A program made the position numbers and the translations under genes. A DNA stretch of 47,964 bases from an uncultured Collinsella sp. (GTDB taxonomy: Bacteria > Actinomycetota > Coriobacteriia > Coriobacteriales > Coriobacteriaceae): contig CAKUGH010000008.1 in assembly GCA_934654605.1 (NCBI GenBank), positions 1 to 47,964 of the forward strand, written 5' to 3'. The notes below the pieces were generated by a model that worked only from the letters and a program-made list of their open reading frames with translations, had not been told where the DNA came from and made no database searches. Position 1 is the first letter of the stretch, and the number at the start of each line of letters is the position of its first letter. Below are positions 23,583 through 31,722 of the stretch, piece by piece.

Positions 23583-24437
23583 CTAGTTGGCGGGACGGAA
23601 GAAGGCTACGGCTACGGCGCCGGGGCCCACGTGGGTGCCGATGGTGGCACCGATGGTGTGGATGGACAGCTCGCCCTCGGCGTGTCCAGCCCACAGTGCC
23701 GCGCTGTCCTCGATATACTTCTTGAGCACGGCGTCCGAAAGACCCGTATAGCCAAGCGCCAGCGGCATGGAAAAGTCGATGCCGCCCGCCTTTTCGACCT
23801 TCTGGTTGAGCAGATTACGACCGTTCTTGGAACCGCGCGCCTTGCCCAGCTGCACGATCAGACCGTCCTCGACAGCTACCACGGGCTTTACGTTGAGCAG
23901 TGTACCCACGGTGCCGGCCGCAGCAGACAGACGACCGCCGCGCACCAGGTACTCAAGTGTCTCGAGCAGGCCGATAACCACCACGCGGTCGCGCACGGCC
24001 TCGACCGCTGCCGCGATCTGGGCCGCACTACGGCCCTCGTCCACCAGGCGCAGGGCATACTCGACCAGGACACGCTCGCCCAGGGTGACGTTATTGCTGT
24101 CCACCACGAACACGTCGCCGCCCGGCGCCTCGGCAAGTGCGGTACGGGCACTCTGATTGGTGCCCGAAAGCTTGGCGCCCACGGTAATAATCACTGCCTC
24201 GTCGCCGGCTTCACGCGCCTCGGCGATGGCCTGCGAAAAGGCGTACGGGTTGACCTGACCGGTCTTGGGCAGCTCATCGCGCTCCACGAGCATCTCGTAA
24301 AAGCGCTGGTGATCGATGTCGACGCCATCCATGTACACATCGGTTCCAAAGGTGACGGACAGCGGTAAAACGGAAAGCGCCGGGTGCTCAGCCGGCGACA
24401 TATCGCTGGCGGAATCGGTAATAATGCGGACGGACAT
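23583..24437 (-). CDS. DegV-family fatty-acid-binding protein
   Basis: A 284-aa cytoplasmic protein of the DegV/FakB family, which binds fatty acids and in Firmicutes presents them to FakA kinase. Landmarks are the N-terminal IITDSASDMS, the TGQVNPYAFSQAI segment and the fatty-acid head-group region VGAKLSGTNQSARTAL, then YLVRGGRLSAAAG and the C-terminal IGATIGTHVGPGAVAVAF. All are typical of the family. GAAAGGA lies six bases before the ATG at 24437; the frame to 24485 is not supported. It is adjacent to a leftward MarR regulator 120 bases upstream, which could be co-transcribed with it. Confidence 0.9.
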   Translation of the reverse strand: MSVRIITDSASDMSPAEHPALSVLPLSVTFGTDVYMDGVDIDHQRFYEMLVERDELPKTGQVNPYAFSQAIAEAREAGDEAVIITVGAKLSGTNQSARTALAEAPGGDVFVVDSNNVTLGERVLVEYALRLVDEGRSAAQIAAAVEAVRDRVVVIGLLETLEYLVRGGRLSAAAGTVGTLLNVKPVVAVEDGLIVQLGKARGSKNGRNLLNQKVEKAGGIDFSMPLALGYTGLSDAVLKKYIEDSAALWAGHAEGELSIHTIGATIGTHVGPGAVAVAFFRPAN

Positions 24438-24556
24438 AGCGAATCCTTTCTTGCGCAGGTCTCGCGCAGGGAATTTTGACAACAATGTCCCGGCACGGCA
24501 TGCGCGCTCAAACGGGACGATGCAGTTGTTGGCCGAAAGCTAGCGCCAGCGCGGCT

Positions 24557-25006
24557 CTAGATCTCGCGCAGGGTGTTGAGGATCGTGCGCAGCGACGCAT
24601 ACATCTGCTCGCGCTGCTCCACGCCCATGGCCTTGCCGGTGGTATCGAGCACCTCGCGAATGATGCGATCAGCCTCGCTCATGCTCTCGCCGCCCAGGGC
24701 AGTCAGGCGCACCGGAGCACGGTACTTGACGGCCGCATCACCCGAGTCGTCAACCTCGACGTAGCCGCCCTCCTCCAGATGAGCCAGTGTGCGCGAAACG
24801 GCGGCACGGGTAACGCCGGCCATGCGGGCGAGGTCGGCACCAGTCAGGCCGTCCTTGCTGCGCTCGAGATAGTACAGGCACATGACATCGGAGCCCTTAA
24901 GGCCGAGCCTTGCACCTTCGGACGTCTTGATGCGCTGAATCTCCTTGTAGAGGCCGCTGATCAGTCCGACAAAGTCCTCAAAACGTGTCTCGTCGTTCTG
25001 CTGCAT
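24557..25006 (-). CDS. MarR-family transcriptional regulator
   Basis: A 149-aa winged-helix repressor. The core LKGSDVMCLYYLERSKDGLTGADLARMAGVTRAAVSRTLAHLEEGGYVE (residues 36-85) is the DNA-binding helix-turn-helix with its recognition helix; a short wing and a C-terminal dimerisation helix follow. The target is unknown. The immediate downstream neighbour is degV, so control of fatty-acid handling, as FabT does in streptococci, is possible but is only inference. AAAGGCGG lies upstream of the ATG. Confidence 0.85.
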   Translation of the reverse strand: MQQNDETRFEDFVGLISGLYKEIQRIKTSEGARLGLKGSDVMCLYYLERSKDGLTGADLARMAGVTRAAVSRTLAHLEEGGYVEVDDSGDAAVKYRAPVRLTALGGESMSEADRIIREVLDTTGKAMGVEQREQMYASLRTILNTLREI

Positions 25007-25108
25007 GGTGACGACCGCCTTTCGCTTACATGATGCTAACGGGTAAACATCTTAGCCGCACAAGGCAACACCCGTACCCAAATATCCCATTTGTTAACCC
25101 ATCAACAT

Positions 25109-25150
25109 AAAAACCACCACAAAGGGGACAGGCACCTTTGTGGTGGTTTT
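25109..25150. terminator. Terminator, CCACCACAAAGG family (copy 5)
   Basis: AAAACCACCACAAAGG and CCTTTGTGGTGGTTTT arms with loop GGACAGGCA, practically identical to copy 1. It lies after the leftward B3/B4-domain gene. Confidence 0.85.
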
Positions 25151-25178
25151 GACCGGCGAACATGATCCGCAGGCGTCG

Positions 25179-25898
25179 CTACAGCTCCACACGGGGATTG
25201 TCGCGGGTCACAAGCGTCTTGACGACAACCGTCGCTCCCAGATAGCGCTCGAGCAGCCAGGCCAAGCGATCGATGGCGGCCTGACAGTCCCCCATCCGCT
25301 CAGGCTCCACGCACTCAATCGCCAGAAATGCGTCCGCCGAATCGTCGGACAGCGCCGTTCGAACGCCGTCGCGCCAGTTCCAGCAGCGGCACACGGCACC
25401 CGCATCGTCGATATAGGCAAGCTCACCGGGCAGCGTCGGATCATCCGCCTCCTCGCCAAGTGGCAAGAACGCGTCGCCGCCGTCGGTCACCGTCAGGCGC
25501 AGATTGCCCTCAATAGCATGCAAATCCTCACCGCCAACGGGCAGCGCATAAGTCAACGACACCGTGTTGTAGATATCCACCGCCGGTGTGATATGGCCGA
25601 CCGGCTTGCCCTTGAGCAAGCGCTTGAGCAGGTTCTCAACTGAGCAACGCGCGCCCTTCTTGGTCTTGAACAGGCGATACGCCTCGCGCCATGCCTTAAC
25701 CGGCGCATTCTCGCTGATGGTATCTCTGGTCAGATGGCGCTCCGCATCGATGTTGGCGCGGTCGAGCAGCGCGGCGATTGCATCCACGTCCTCCTGGGGA
25801 ATCTGAGCCGCGGGCTTCATGCCCTTTACGACCACAACGCCGATAGCTGCCTGCGGAAACAGCTCCCAAAACGAATCCTCGGCAACGAAACTCTTCAT
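25179..25898 (-). CDS. B3/B4 tRNA-binding-domain protein
   Basis: A 239-aa stand-alone protein resembling the B3/B4 domain of phenylalanyl-tRNA synthetase beta chain, which is used there for tRNA and editing contacts. Typical stretches are APVKAWREAYRLFKTKKGARCSVENLLKRL, the HITPAVDIYNTVSLTYALPVGGEDL motif and CRCWNWRDGVRTAL. Free-standing versions are common in bacteria and may edit mischarged tRNA or bind small amino-acid ligands; none is settled. AAGGGAGA lies four bases before the ATG at 25898, and an upstream ATG at 25913 overlaps that site. It has its own promoter and a structured leader (see 25943-26036), suggesting ligand- or tRNA-linked control. Confidence 0.82.
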   Translation of the reverse strand: MKSFVAEDSFWELFPQAAIGVVVVKGMKPAAQIPQEDVDAIAALLDRANIDAERHLTRDTISENAPVKAWREAYRLFKTKKGARCSVENLLKRLLKGKPVGHITPAVDIYNTVSLTYALPVGGEDLHAIEGNLRLTVTDGGDAFLPLGEEADDPTLPGELAYIDDAGAVCRCWNWRDGVRTALSDDSADAFLAIECVEPERMGDCQAAIDRLAWLLERYLGATVVVKTLVTRDNPRVEL

Positions 25899-25942
25899 AT
25901 GTTCTCCCTTCATAGCGGACGCCCGAGCCCGGACACCTAAAC

Positions 25943-26036
25943 AAAAAGCGCCCTTACGACGGCCACCTTCAAAGTCCTACGGTGCCGCCACAAGAGCGCT
26001 TACGCTGCCCCCATCCGGAGAAGGGGACGATATGTC
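25943..26036 (-). ncRNA. Candidate structured leader/attenuator of the B3/B4 gene
   Basis: The predicted transcript (read leftward from about 26036) starts with a CCCC/GGGG hairpin (26008-26030). It then folds AAGCGCTCTT against AAGGGCGCTT with an inner GGCGGCAC/GGTGGCCG-like pairing, and the outer stem ends in TTTTT (25943-25947). That looks like a long intrinsic terminator placed about 45 bases before the B3/B4 start. No known riboswitch class was recognised. Confidence 0.4.
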
Positions 26037-26042
26037 AGGCGT

Positions 26043-26071
26043 ATTGTAACCCGAGTCATCCGCCCAAGCAA
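26043..26071 (-). promoter_or_regulatory. Predicted promoter of the B3/B4 leader
   Basis: Read leftward: TTGCTT (26066-26071), a 17-base spacer and TACAAT (26043-26048). The -35 abuts the terminator of pckA. Confidence 0.6.
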
Positions 26072-26112
26072 AACCACCACAAAGGTGCCTGTCCCCTTTA
26101 TGGTGGTTTTTG
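26070..26112. terminator. Terminator, CCACCACAAAGG family (copy 6, loop reversed)
   Basis: AAAACCACCACAAAGG and CCTTTATGGTGGTTTT arms (one mismatch) with a TGCCTGTCC loop in reverse orientation. It ends the leftward pckA. Confidence 0.8.
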
Positions 26113-26125
26113 GTCTGAGGCGACG

Positions 26126-27796
26126 CTAGTGGCGGAGTCCCAACAGGCCGCGGCCGCGATGACGGGCGTCGGCGTGCACCTGAGCGTGCGGACCGGCGGC
26201 CTTGACGGACTCGGGCAGGTGCGAGTACTTCTTCTCGAAGTTCTCCTCGAACATCACGGCCAGGTTGTGCGCCGCCTCGTCGTAGCGCGCGGTGCTCTGC
26301 CAGTACTGGCGCGGCACCAGGATGCCGTCGGGCACGCCGTGGCACGTGGTGGGAATGTCGACGTTAAAGATATCGTCGTGGACGAACTCGCTGTCCTCGA
26401 TGGTGCCGTCGAGGGCGCGCGCGACCAGAGCACGCGTGTAGGCCAGCTCAATACGATGGCCCACGCCGTAGCCGCCGCCAATCCAGCCGGTGTTGACCAG
26501 GTACACGCGCGTGCGGCCGTCGGCGATGCGCTCGCCGAGCATCTTGGCGTAGACCATGGGATCGAGCGGCATAAACGGCTCGCCAAACAGCGAGGAGAAC
26601 GTGGGCGTGGGCTCGGAGACGCCGACCTCGGTGCCGGGAATCTTGGCGGTGAAGCCCGTCACAAAGTGATACATGGCGGCGTCGGCCGTCAGGCGCGAGA
26701 TGGGCGGCAGCACGCCAAAGGCGTCGCAGGTCAAAAACAGCACGACGCTCGGAGTGGTGCCCATGCCCTTGGTCCACGCGTTGGGAATGTGCTCCACAGG
26801 GTAGGCCACGCGCGTGTTGTGCGTGACCGAGACGTCATCGTAGTTGGGCTTGCGGCACTCGTCGAGCACCACGTTTTCGCAGATGGCGCCAAAGCGGACG
26901 GCGTTAAAGATCTCGGGCTCGTGGAACGCGTCCAGGCCCTCACACTTGGCGTAGCAGCCGCCCTCGATGTTGAAGATGCCCATGTCGGACCAACCGTGCT
27001 CGTCGTCACCGATCAGCAGGCGCGTGGGGTTGGCCGAAAGCGTAGTCTTGCCGGTGCCGGACAGGCCAAAGAACACGGCGGTCTCATGCGTGACGGGGTC
27101 CATACTGGCCGAGCAATGCATGGGCAGTACGTCGTCCTCGACGGGCAGCAGGTAATTCATGACGCTGAAAATGGACTTTTTGATCTCGCCGGAGTAGCCG
27201 GTGCCGGCGACCAGAATCACGCGCTCCTGGAAGTTGATGACCACGGCGGCGCTGGAGTTGAGGCCTTTGATGGCGGGATCGCACTGGTAGCCCGGCGCGG
27301 CGAGCACGCAGAAGTCCGGCTCGCCGGTGCGTGCGATTTCACGGGCAAGCGGGCGGGCGAGCATCTGCTTGATAAAGAGCGCCTGGCTGGCACGCTCGCA
27401 GGCGACAAGCAGGCGACGTGTATGGTTGCGGTCGGCACCGGCCATGCCGCGGGTGACGAACACATCGCGCTCATTGAGATAGTCGACGATGCCAGCCTTA
27501 ATGGCCTCGTAGCTCTCGACAGACAGCGGTCGGTTGACGGCGCCCCAGGCGATCTTATCGTGCACGTCGGGCGTGTCGACGATAAAACGGTCGTTGGGCG
27601 AACGACCGGTGCGCTCCCCCGTCTCGATCACGAGCGCGCCGTTGGAGGCCATACGGCCCTCTTCACGGCGGATGGCATATTCGACGAGCTCGGCCGCCGG
27701 CAGGTCGACCAGCAGGCGGGGCTGGTTCTCGGCGGGGTCTTCGACCAACGTAAGACCAAAGTTGGACAGTACTTCTGCAGGGGTAACACCAGGCAT
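26126..27796 (-). CDS. pckA: Phosphoenolpyruvate carboxykinase (ATP)
   Basis: A 556-aa cytoplasmic enzyme interconverting oxaloacetate plus ATP with PEP, CO2 and ADP. In gut fermenters it often runs in the PEP-carboxylating, ATP-yielding direction. The ATP-type P-loop GLSGTGKTTLS lies near 245-255. Other landmarks are RTGRSPNDRFIV, NYLLPVEDDVLPMHCSASM (metal-site His), LIGDDEHGWSDMGIFNIEGGCYAKC and the adenine-site TRVYLVNTGWIGGGYGVG. AAAGGAGG lies four bases before the ATG. The C-terminal 15 residues are Arg/His-rich and unusual, but length is only slightly above normal. It is a single gene between terminators. Confidence 0.96.
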   Translation of the reverse strand: MPGVTPAEVLSNFGLTLVEDPAENQPRLLVDLPAAELVEYAIRREEGRMASNGALVIETGERTGRSPNDRFIVDTPDVHDKIAWGAVNRPLSVESYEAIKAGIVDYLNERDVFVTRGMAGADRNHTRRLLVACERASQALFIKQMLARPLAREIARTGEPDFCVLAAPGYQCDPAIKGLNSSAAVVINFQERVILVAGTGYSGEIKKSIFSVMNYLLPVEDDVLPMHCSASMDPVTHETAVFFGLSGTGKTTLSANPTRLLIGDDEHGWSDMGIFNIEGGCYAKCEGLDAFHEPEIFNAVRFGAICENVVLDECRKPNYDDVSVTHNTRVAYPVEHIPNAWTKGMGTTPSVVLFLTCDAFGVLPPISRLTADAAMYHFVTGFTAKIPGTEVGVSEPTPTFSSLFGEPFMPLDPMVYAKMLGERIADGRTRVYLVNTGWIGGGYGVGHRIELAYTRALVARALDGTIEDSEFVHDDIFNVDIPTTCHGVPDGILVPRQYWQSTARYDEAAHNLAVMFEENFEKKYSHLPESVKAAGPHAQVHADARHRGRGLLGLRH

Positions 27797-27939
27797 GGGG
27801 CCTCCTTTAAAAACGCGTCACGCGGGCGCGCGCTTTACTCACGTAGAGTTCGTTGTACCCGAAGTGCAAAAACGTTTTTGCGGCAAATACAGAGCATCCC
27901 GCCCAACGGTCAAAAATCGCAGGTAAGCGTAACCCGGCC

Positions 27940-27990
27940 TAGTCATCGGAGACGTTTTTAAACAACTAGTCGCTGGGGACGCTCTTGAAC
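27940..27990. repeat. GGGAC-core repeat, family B copy 2
   Basis: CTAGTCATCGGAGACGTTTT, then AAACAACTAGTCGCTGGGG and ACGCTCTTGAAC: the same order of parts as 7571-7620 with several substitutions. Just upstream, AAAAATCGCAGGTA (27912-27925) matches the centre motif of the long inverted repeats. Confidence 0.65.
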
Positions 27991-28019
27991 AGGCAACAGC
28001 CAAGGAATGCCCCCAGATC

Positions 28020-28050
28020 CCGGCACCTAGGGACGTTCCTAAAGTGCCGG
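28020..28050. repeat. GGGAC-core hairpin, family C copy 2
   Basis: CCGGCAC and GTGCCGG arms with loop CTAGGGACGTTCCTAAA. It ends directly at the stop codon of the lactate permease gene and may act in its 3' end. Confidence 0.75.
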
Positions 28051-29622
28051 CTATAGCGGCAGGCCTTGGCCGAGCATGGCTATGGCGCTCATGAGGACCA
28101 GCATGCCGGCAGCGTAGGGCAGGATGGCGCCAAGGAGCTCGGCGTCCTTGCCGCGCACGTGGACGGCGGCAAGGCCAATCGCGAGCGTCTGCGGCGAGAT
28201 CATCTTGCCGGCGGCGACACCCAGGGCGTTCAGCGCGACCATCCAGTAGTCACTCACGCCCAGCGCCGTAGCGGCCTGGCTCTGGATGGGACCGAACAGC
28301 ATGCCCGAGGACGTGCCCGAGCCGGTCACGAACGCTCCAACGGCACCGATCCACGGAGCCAGGATCGGGTACAGACCGCCGGCGACGGCAATGCAAAACG
28401 CGCTGATCGACGAGATCATGCCCGCATAGCCCATCACCTTGGCGCAGCCCAGAACCGAAAGCATCGTGATCACCGTCGGCATCATCTGCTTGACGGTCGC
28501 GGCCAGCACCTCGCCCATCAGGCGCGGCGAAGCGCCCTGAATCGCGCCGCCGGCAAACGCCGCCAGGAAAATCCAGACACCCGGCGTGTTGATCCAAGAA
28601 AACGTAAGCGTACCGGGGTTCTCGCCGCAATACACCTGCACGTGGCTCGCAAACGGCGCGAGCGCAGCGTGCACGGCGGGCACCAGGTTGGAGGTACCCA
28701 GCAGCAGCACAAAAATCAGGATGAAGCACGACCAGGCCGAAAGCGCCGACTTAACGGTAAGCTGCTCGCCGGCCTCGATATTCATATGGAAGCGCGCATC
28801 CAGGTGATCGGACTTCTCGGCGCGCATGGCAAGCGCGGCGGTCAGCGCAAGCGACACGATGGAGCCCACGACCACGGCAAGCTCGGGGCCCACAAACATG
28901 GCGACGACCAGGGCCGCGCCGACAAAGGACGCGCCAGAGAGCAGCGCGATACCGGCCACGCCATGCAGGCGCTCGCCCACACTCGCAACGTTGCCCTGAT
29001 CGTCGGCCACGCGGCCCGCGACCAACACAATAAGCAGCGGCATGACTACAAAGAACGGCGCAAGCTGCAACAGCTGAACGGTCGCTAGGTGCAGGGAATC
29101 CAGGCCCACCAGGTCGGCAACGGACACCGTGGGAATGCCGATGGAGCCGTAAGGCGTGGGCACGCCGTTGGCCAGCAGGCAGATGAGCACGGCGGGGACG
29201 GCCTCAAAGCCCAAGCCCGCGAGCATGCCGGCGGGGATGGCGACAGCGGTACCAAAGCCGGCCATGCCCTCCATAAAGCCGCCGAAGCACCATGCCACGA
29301 GCAGCGCCAGCAGGCGGCGGTCGCTGCTGATGGAGGTGATCATGCTGCCGATCACGTCCATGGCGCCCGTGCGCACGCACAGGTTATACGTAAAGACCGC
29401 GGCGATAATCACCAGCACGATGGGCCACAGGGCCATCAAGAAGCCCTCGAGCGAGGCCGTAGCGATCTGCGCCGCCGGCAGGTGCCACCACGCAAAGGCG
29501 AGTACGCACGAAAGAACAAACGAGCCGATAGCGGCTTTCCATGCCGGCCATTTAAAGCACAGTAGCATCACGACAAGCCAAATGATCGGCACAAGAGCCA
29601 GCAAAAATGCGGCGACGTCCAT
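28051..29622 (-). CDS. lldP: L-lactate permease (LldP family)
   Basis: A 523-aa inner-membrane transporter with about twelve to fourteen hydrophobic segments, taking up (or exporting) lactate with protons. Family landmarks are AWCFGGFMEGMAGFGTAVAIPAGML near residues 110-140, NGVPTPYGSIGIPT, and the C-terminal GSGTSSGMLFGPIQSQAA. The start at 29622 has AAGGAG nine bases upstream; the frame to 29667 is not supported. It diverges from the flippase gene at 29801, and a perfect palindrome (29726-29742) lies between the two. No lactate dehydrogenase operon is attached. Confidence 0.92.
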   Translation of the reverse strand: MDVAAFLLALVPIIWLVVMLLCFKWPAWKAAIGSFVLSCVLAFAWWHLPAAQIATASLEGFLMALWPIVLVIIAAVFTYNLCVRTGAMDVIGSMITSISSDRRLLALLVAWCFGGFMEGMAGFGTAVAIPAGMLAGLGFEAVPAVLICLLANGVPTPYGSIGIPTVSVADLVGLDSLHLATVQLLQLAPFFVVMPLLIVLVAGRVADDQGNVASVGERLHGVAGIALLSGASFVGAALVVAMFVGPELAVVVGSIVSLALTAALAMRAEKSDHLDARFHMNIEAGEQLTVKSALSAWSCFILIFVLLLGTSNLVPAVHAALAPFASHVQVYCGENPGTLTFSWINTPGVWIFLAAFAGGAIQGASPRLMGEVLAATVKQMMPTVITMLSVLGCAKVMGYAGMISSISAFCIAVAGGLYPILAPWIGAVGAFVTGSGTSSGMLFGPIQSQAATALGVSDYWMVALNALGVAAGKMISPQTLAIGLAAVHVRGKDAELLGAILPYAAGMLVLMSAIAMLGQGLPL

Positions 29623-29725
29623 GGGTAAAAGCTCCTTGGTACCGCGAAGGCGGCATCGGGGGGTCACAAAACCTCAACAGAATACCGCACGCTTACCGAC
29701 AAATTGATGCCGCCCGCCGAATTTA

Positions 29726-29742
29726 TTGAACAACCTGTTCAA
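29726..29742. promoter_or_regulatory. Perfect palindrome TTGAACA-ACC-TGTTCAA
   Basis: A 17-bp perfect palindrome in the 178-bp divergent region between lldP and the flippase gene, 26 bases upstream of a TATACT -10-like box (29768-29773). Its size and symmetry suit a dimeric repressor such as a GntR- or TetR-type protein. The spacing differs from the usual GAAC-N4-GTTC LexA box. Confidence 0.45.
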
Positions 29743-29800
29743 AAACACGAATCGATACCTTCGCGGCTATACTAGAGCGCAGCAATAGAAAGGAACCGCC

Positions 29801-31378
29801 TTGAGCATCACGCCCCTCGATAGCATCCGCCGCGCCGTCGCCCGCCACAACGGCGTCGCCGACCCCACCGTATCGGGCGGCGGGGTCCACGGCCAGGGCG
29901 GTCGCATCGAGAACGGCCTGTTCCCCGCCTCGCACACCGCAGAGGAACTCGCGCGCATCCAGGAGCTGAGCCAGCGCAACGCCGGCGGTCCCGACAGCGG
30001 CCAGGCCACGCGCCGTCGCCGCGAGCGCGACCGCGAGCCGGGCCCCATCCGTCGCATGGTCAACGCCTGGTGGAACCGCCTGCTCGGAGCTGTCTACGGC
30101 GGCGGCTTCTCCACGCAAGAAGCCGAGTACGAAGATCACGCCACCCGTCGCGACTACCTTTGGAATACCATGGGCACCGCCGTATGGGGCATGGCGTTTC
30201 CGCTGCTCACCATTGTGTCGACGCAGCTCGTGGGCGCCGAGGAAGCCGGCAAGTTCTCCATCGCCTTTGTCACCGGTACGCTCATCATGATCGCGTGCAA
30301 CTACGGCGTGCGCAACTTTCAGGTCTCGGACATCGACGAAAAGACGTCCTTTGCCTCCTACCAGCTCAACCGCTGGCTCTGCGGAGCGCTCGCGCTGGCA
30401 TGCGGCCTGGTATACAGCAGCGCCCGCGGCTACGATGCGCAGATGGCCACGATCGGCCTGGGCGTCTACCTCTATAAGGTAATCGACGGCGTGGCGGACG
30501 TGTACGAGGGCCGCCTGCAGCAGGCCGACAAACTCTATTTGGCCGGCATAAGCCAAACGCTACGCTCCGTCGGCGTCATCGTCGTCTTTAGCGTGGCGCT
30601 GTTCCTTACGCGCAGCATGCCCATCGCGGCCATGGCCATGGGTGTCACCGCGATCGCCTCGCTCGTGCTGGTCACCGCCCCGCTCGCCCTGCTCGAGACC
30701 GAAAAATCGCGCCGCGTGAGTCTACGCGAGGTCGGTCATCTGTTTGTCCAGTGCGCCCCGCTCTTTGGCGCGCTGTTCCTGTTCAACCTGATCGAGAGCA
30801 TGCCTAAGTTTGTGATGGAAGGCACGCTGGCCTACAAGTATCAGCTGTACTTTAATGCGCTGTTCTTTCCGGCGCAGGCTATTTTGCTGAGCATTGGATT
30901 TATCTATAAACCGCAGCTCCTGCGCCTGTCGAGCATTTGGGCGAACCCACGCAAGCGTCGCCGCTTTGACTTGATTATTGTTGCCGTTATGGCGCTGATT
31001 GTGGTTATTACCGGCGCATGCGCCGCATTTATGTCGGGCCCCGGCATCCCCATCATGAGCTTTATGTACGGCCTTAACTTTGAGCGCTACCGTACGCTGG
31101 CGCTGCTGATGGTTGTCGCCGGCGGCGTCACCGCGGCCATCGACTTTATCTACGCCATCATCACGGTGCTGCGCCATGCCGGCGACGTCACCAAGATCTA
31201 CCTGATCTGCTTCGCCGTGAGCGTGGTGCTGCCGGTGATCCTGATTAAGCTGCTGGGCCTGATGGGCGCCGTTGTGAGCTACCTGTCGATCATGGCGCTG
31301 CTGCTGGTACTGCTGATTATCGAATACGCCCACATCCGCCAACGCATCGAACGCGACCGCAACCCGTACGGGGCATAA
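29801..31378 (+). CDS. Polysaccharide flippase-like membrane protein
   Basis: A 525-aa protein starting at TTG with AGAAAGGA six bases upstream. Residues 1-105 are hydrophilic and basic (ATRRRRERDREPGPIRR), and from about 115 there are twelve or so hydrophobic helices, as in MOP/Wzx-type lipopolysaccharide flippases. Examples are MGTAVWGMAFPLLTIVSTQLVGAEEAG at the first helix and the GALFLFNLIESMPKFVMEGTL stretch. Such proteins turn lipid-linked glycans across the membrane. No glycan cluster surrounds it; the WecA/TagO-like gene is 9 kb away. The long cytosolic N-terminal tail is unusual. The gene diverges from lldP. Confidence 0.8.
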   Translation: MSITPLDSIRRAVARHNGVADPTVSGGGVHGQGGRIENGLFPASHTAEELARIQELSQRNAGGPDSGQATRRRRERDREPGPIRRMVNAWWNRLLGAVYGGGFSTQEAEYEDHATRRDYLWNTMGTAVWGMAFPLLTIVSTQLVGAEEAGKFSIAFVTGTLIMIACNYGVRNFQVSDIDEKTSFASYQLNRWLCGALALACGLVYSSARGYDAQMATIGLGVYLYKVIDGVADVYEGRLQQADKLYLAGISQTLRSVGVIVVFSVALFLTRSMPIAAMAMGVTAIASLVLVTAPLALLETEKSRRVSLREVGHLFVQCAPLFGALFLFNLIESMPKFVMEGTLAYKYQLYFNALFFPAQAILLSIGFIYKPQLLRLSSIWANPRKRRRFDLIIVAVMALIVVITGACAAFMSGPGIPIMSFMYGLNFERYRTLALLMVVAGGVTAAIDFIYAIITVLRHAGDVTKIYLICFAVSVVLPVILIKLLGLMGAVVSYLSIMALLLVLLIIEYAHIRQRIERDRNPYGA

Positions 31379-31405
31379 CCGGCACAATGGGGGTGGAAAT
31401 CGCAG

Positions 31406-31580
31406 TCTAATACTTTTCCCGAGAAGTGAACGACCTTATTTTGACCCCCCGAAGCATCGACACTTTTTGGACTCTGTTTCCTGCGGGTTTACTAAGTTTT
31501 TCCTGCGGTTTTGCTGGCGAAAAATGCAGATGCTTCGGGGGTCCGTTTTCATTCGTTCACTTCTCTGGAAAAGTATTAGA
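31406..31580. repeat. Long inverted repeat, about 175 bp
   Basis: Arms of about 50 bp beginning TCTAATACTTTTCC are nearly perfect apart from a few substitutions and indels. They enclose about 70 bases with CCTGCGGGTTTACT and TCCTGCGGTTTT (31501-31512). It has the same general plan as 7802-7963 and 39614-39782. It occupies the gene-free stretch between the flippase and phosphatase genes, followed by the family G pair. Confidence 0.85.
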
Positions 31581-31602
31581 CCTCAATCCGTGGGGTGGGA
31601 GT

Positions 31603-31712
31603 GGTAGCTAATTTGGGATGGGGCTTTTTTAGCTACCCCGGCTGCCAATCGGCCAAACCGGCACCCTATCGGCCGAGGCAGCTAAAAAAGCCCCGTCCCA
31701 AATTAGCTACCC
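31603..31712. repeat. Family G inverted pair of GGGAT/GGGAC hairpins (BIME-like)
   Basis: The first hairpin (31603-31637) has GGTAGCTAA/TTAGCTACC arms with TTTGGGATGGGG in the loop. The second (about 31681-31711) is its inverted copy with CCCCGTCCCAAA. They are separated by about 43 bases containing ATCGGCC twice. It ends just after the metallophosphatase stop codon and probably acts as its terminator. Confidence 0.85.
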
Positions 31713-31722
31713 TTTGCACCGA

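Noticed and set aside
25982..29088. Plus-strand frames opposite pckA (25982-27961) and lldP (28066-29088)
   Set aside because: Antisense shadows of clear enzymes; composition is typical of reverse-frame translations.
29726..29742. LexA (SOS) box
   Set aside because: The GAAC and GTTC halves are spaced by five bases rather than four, and neither flanking gene is an SOS gene.
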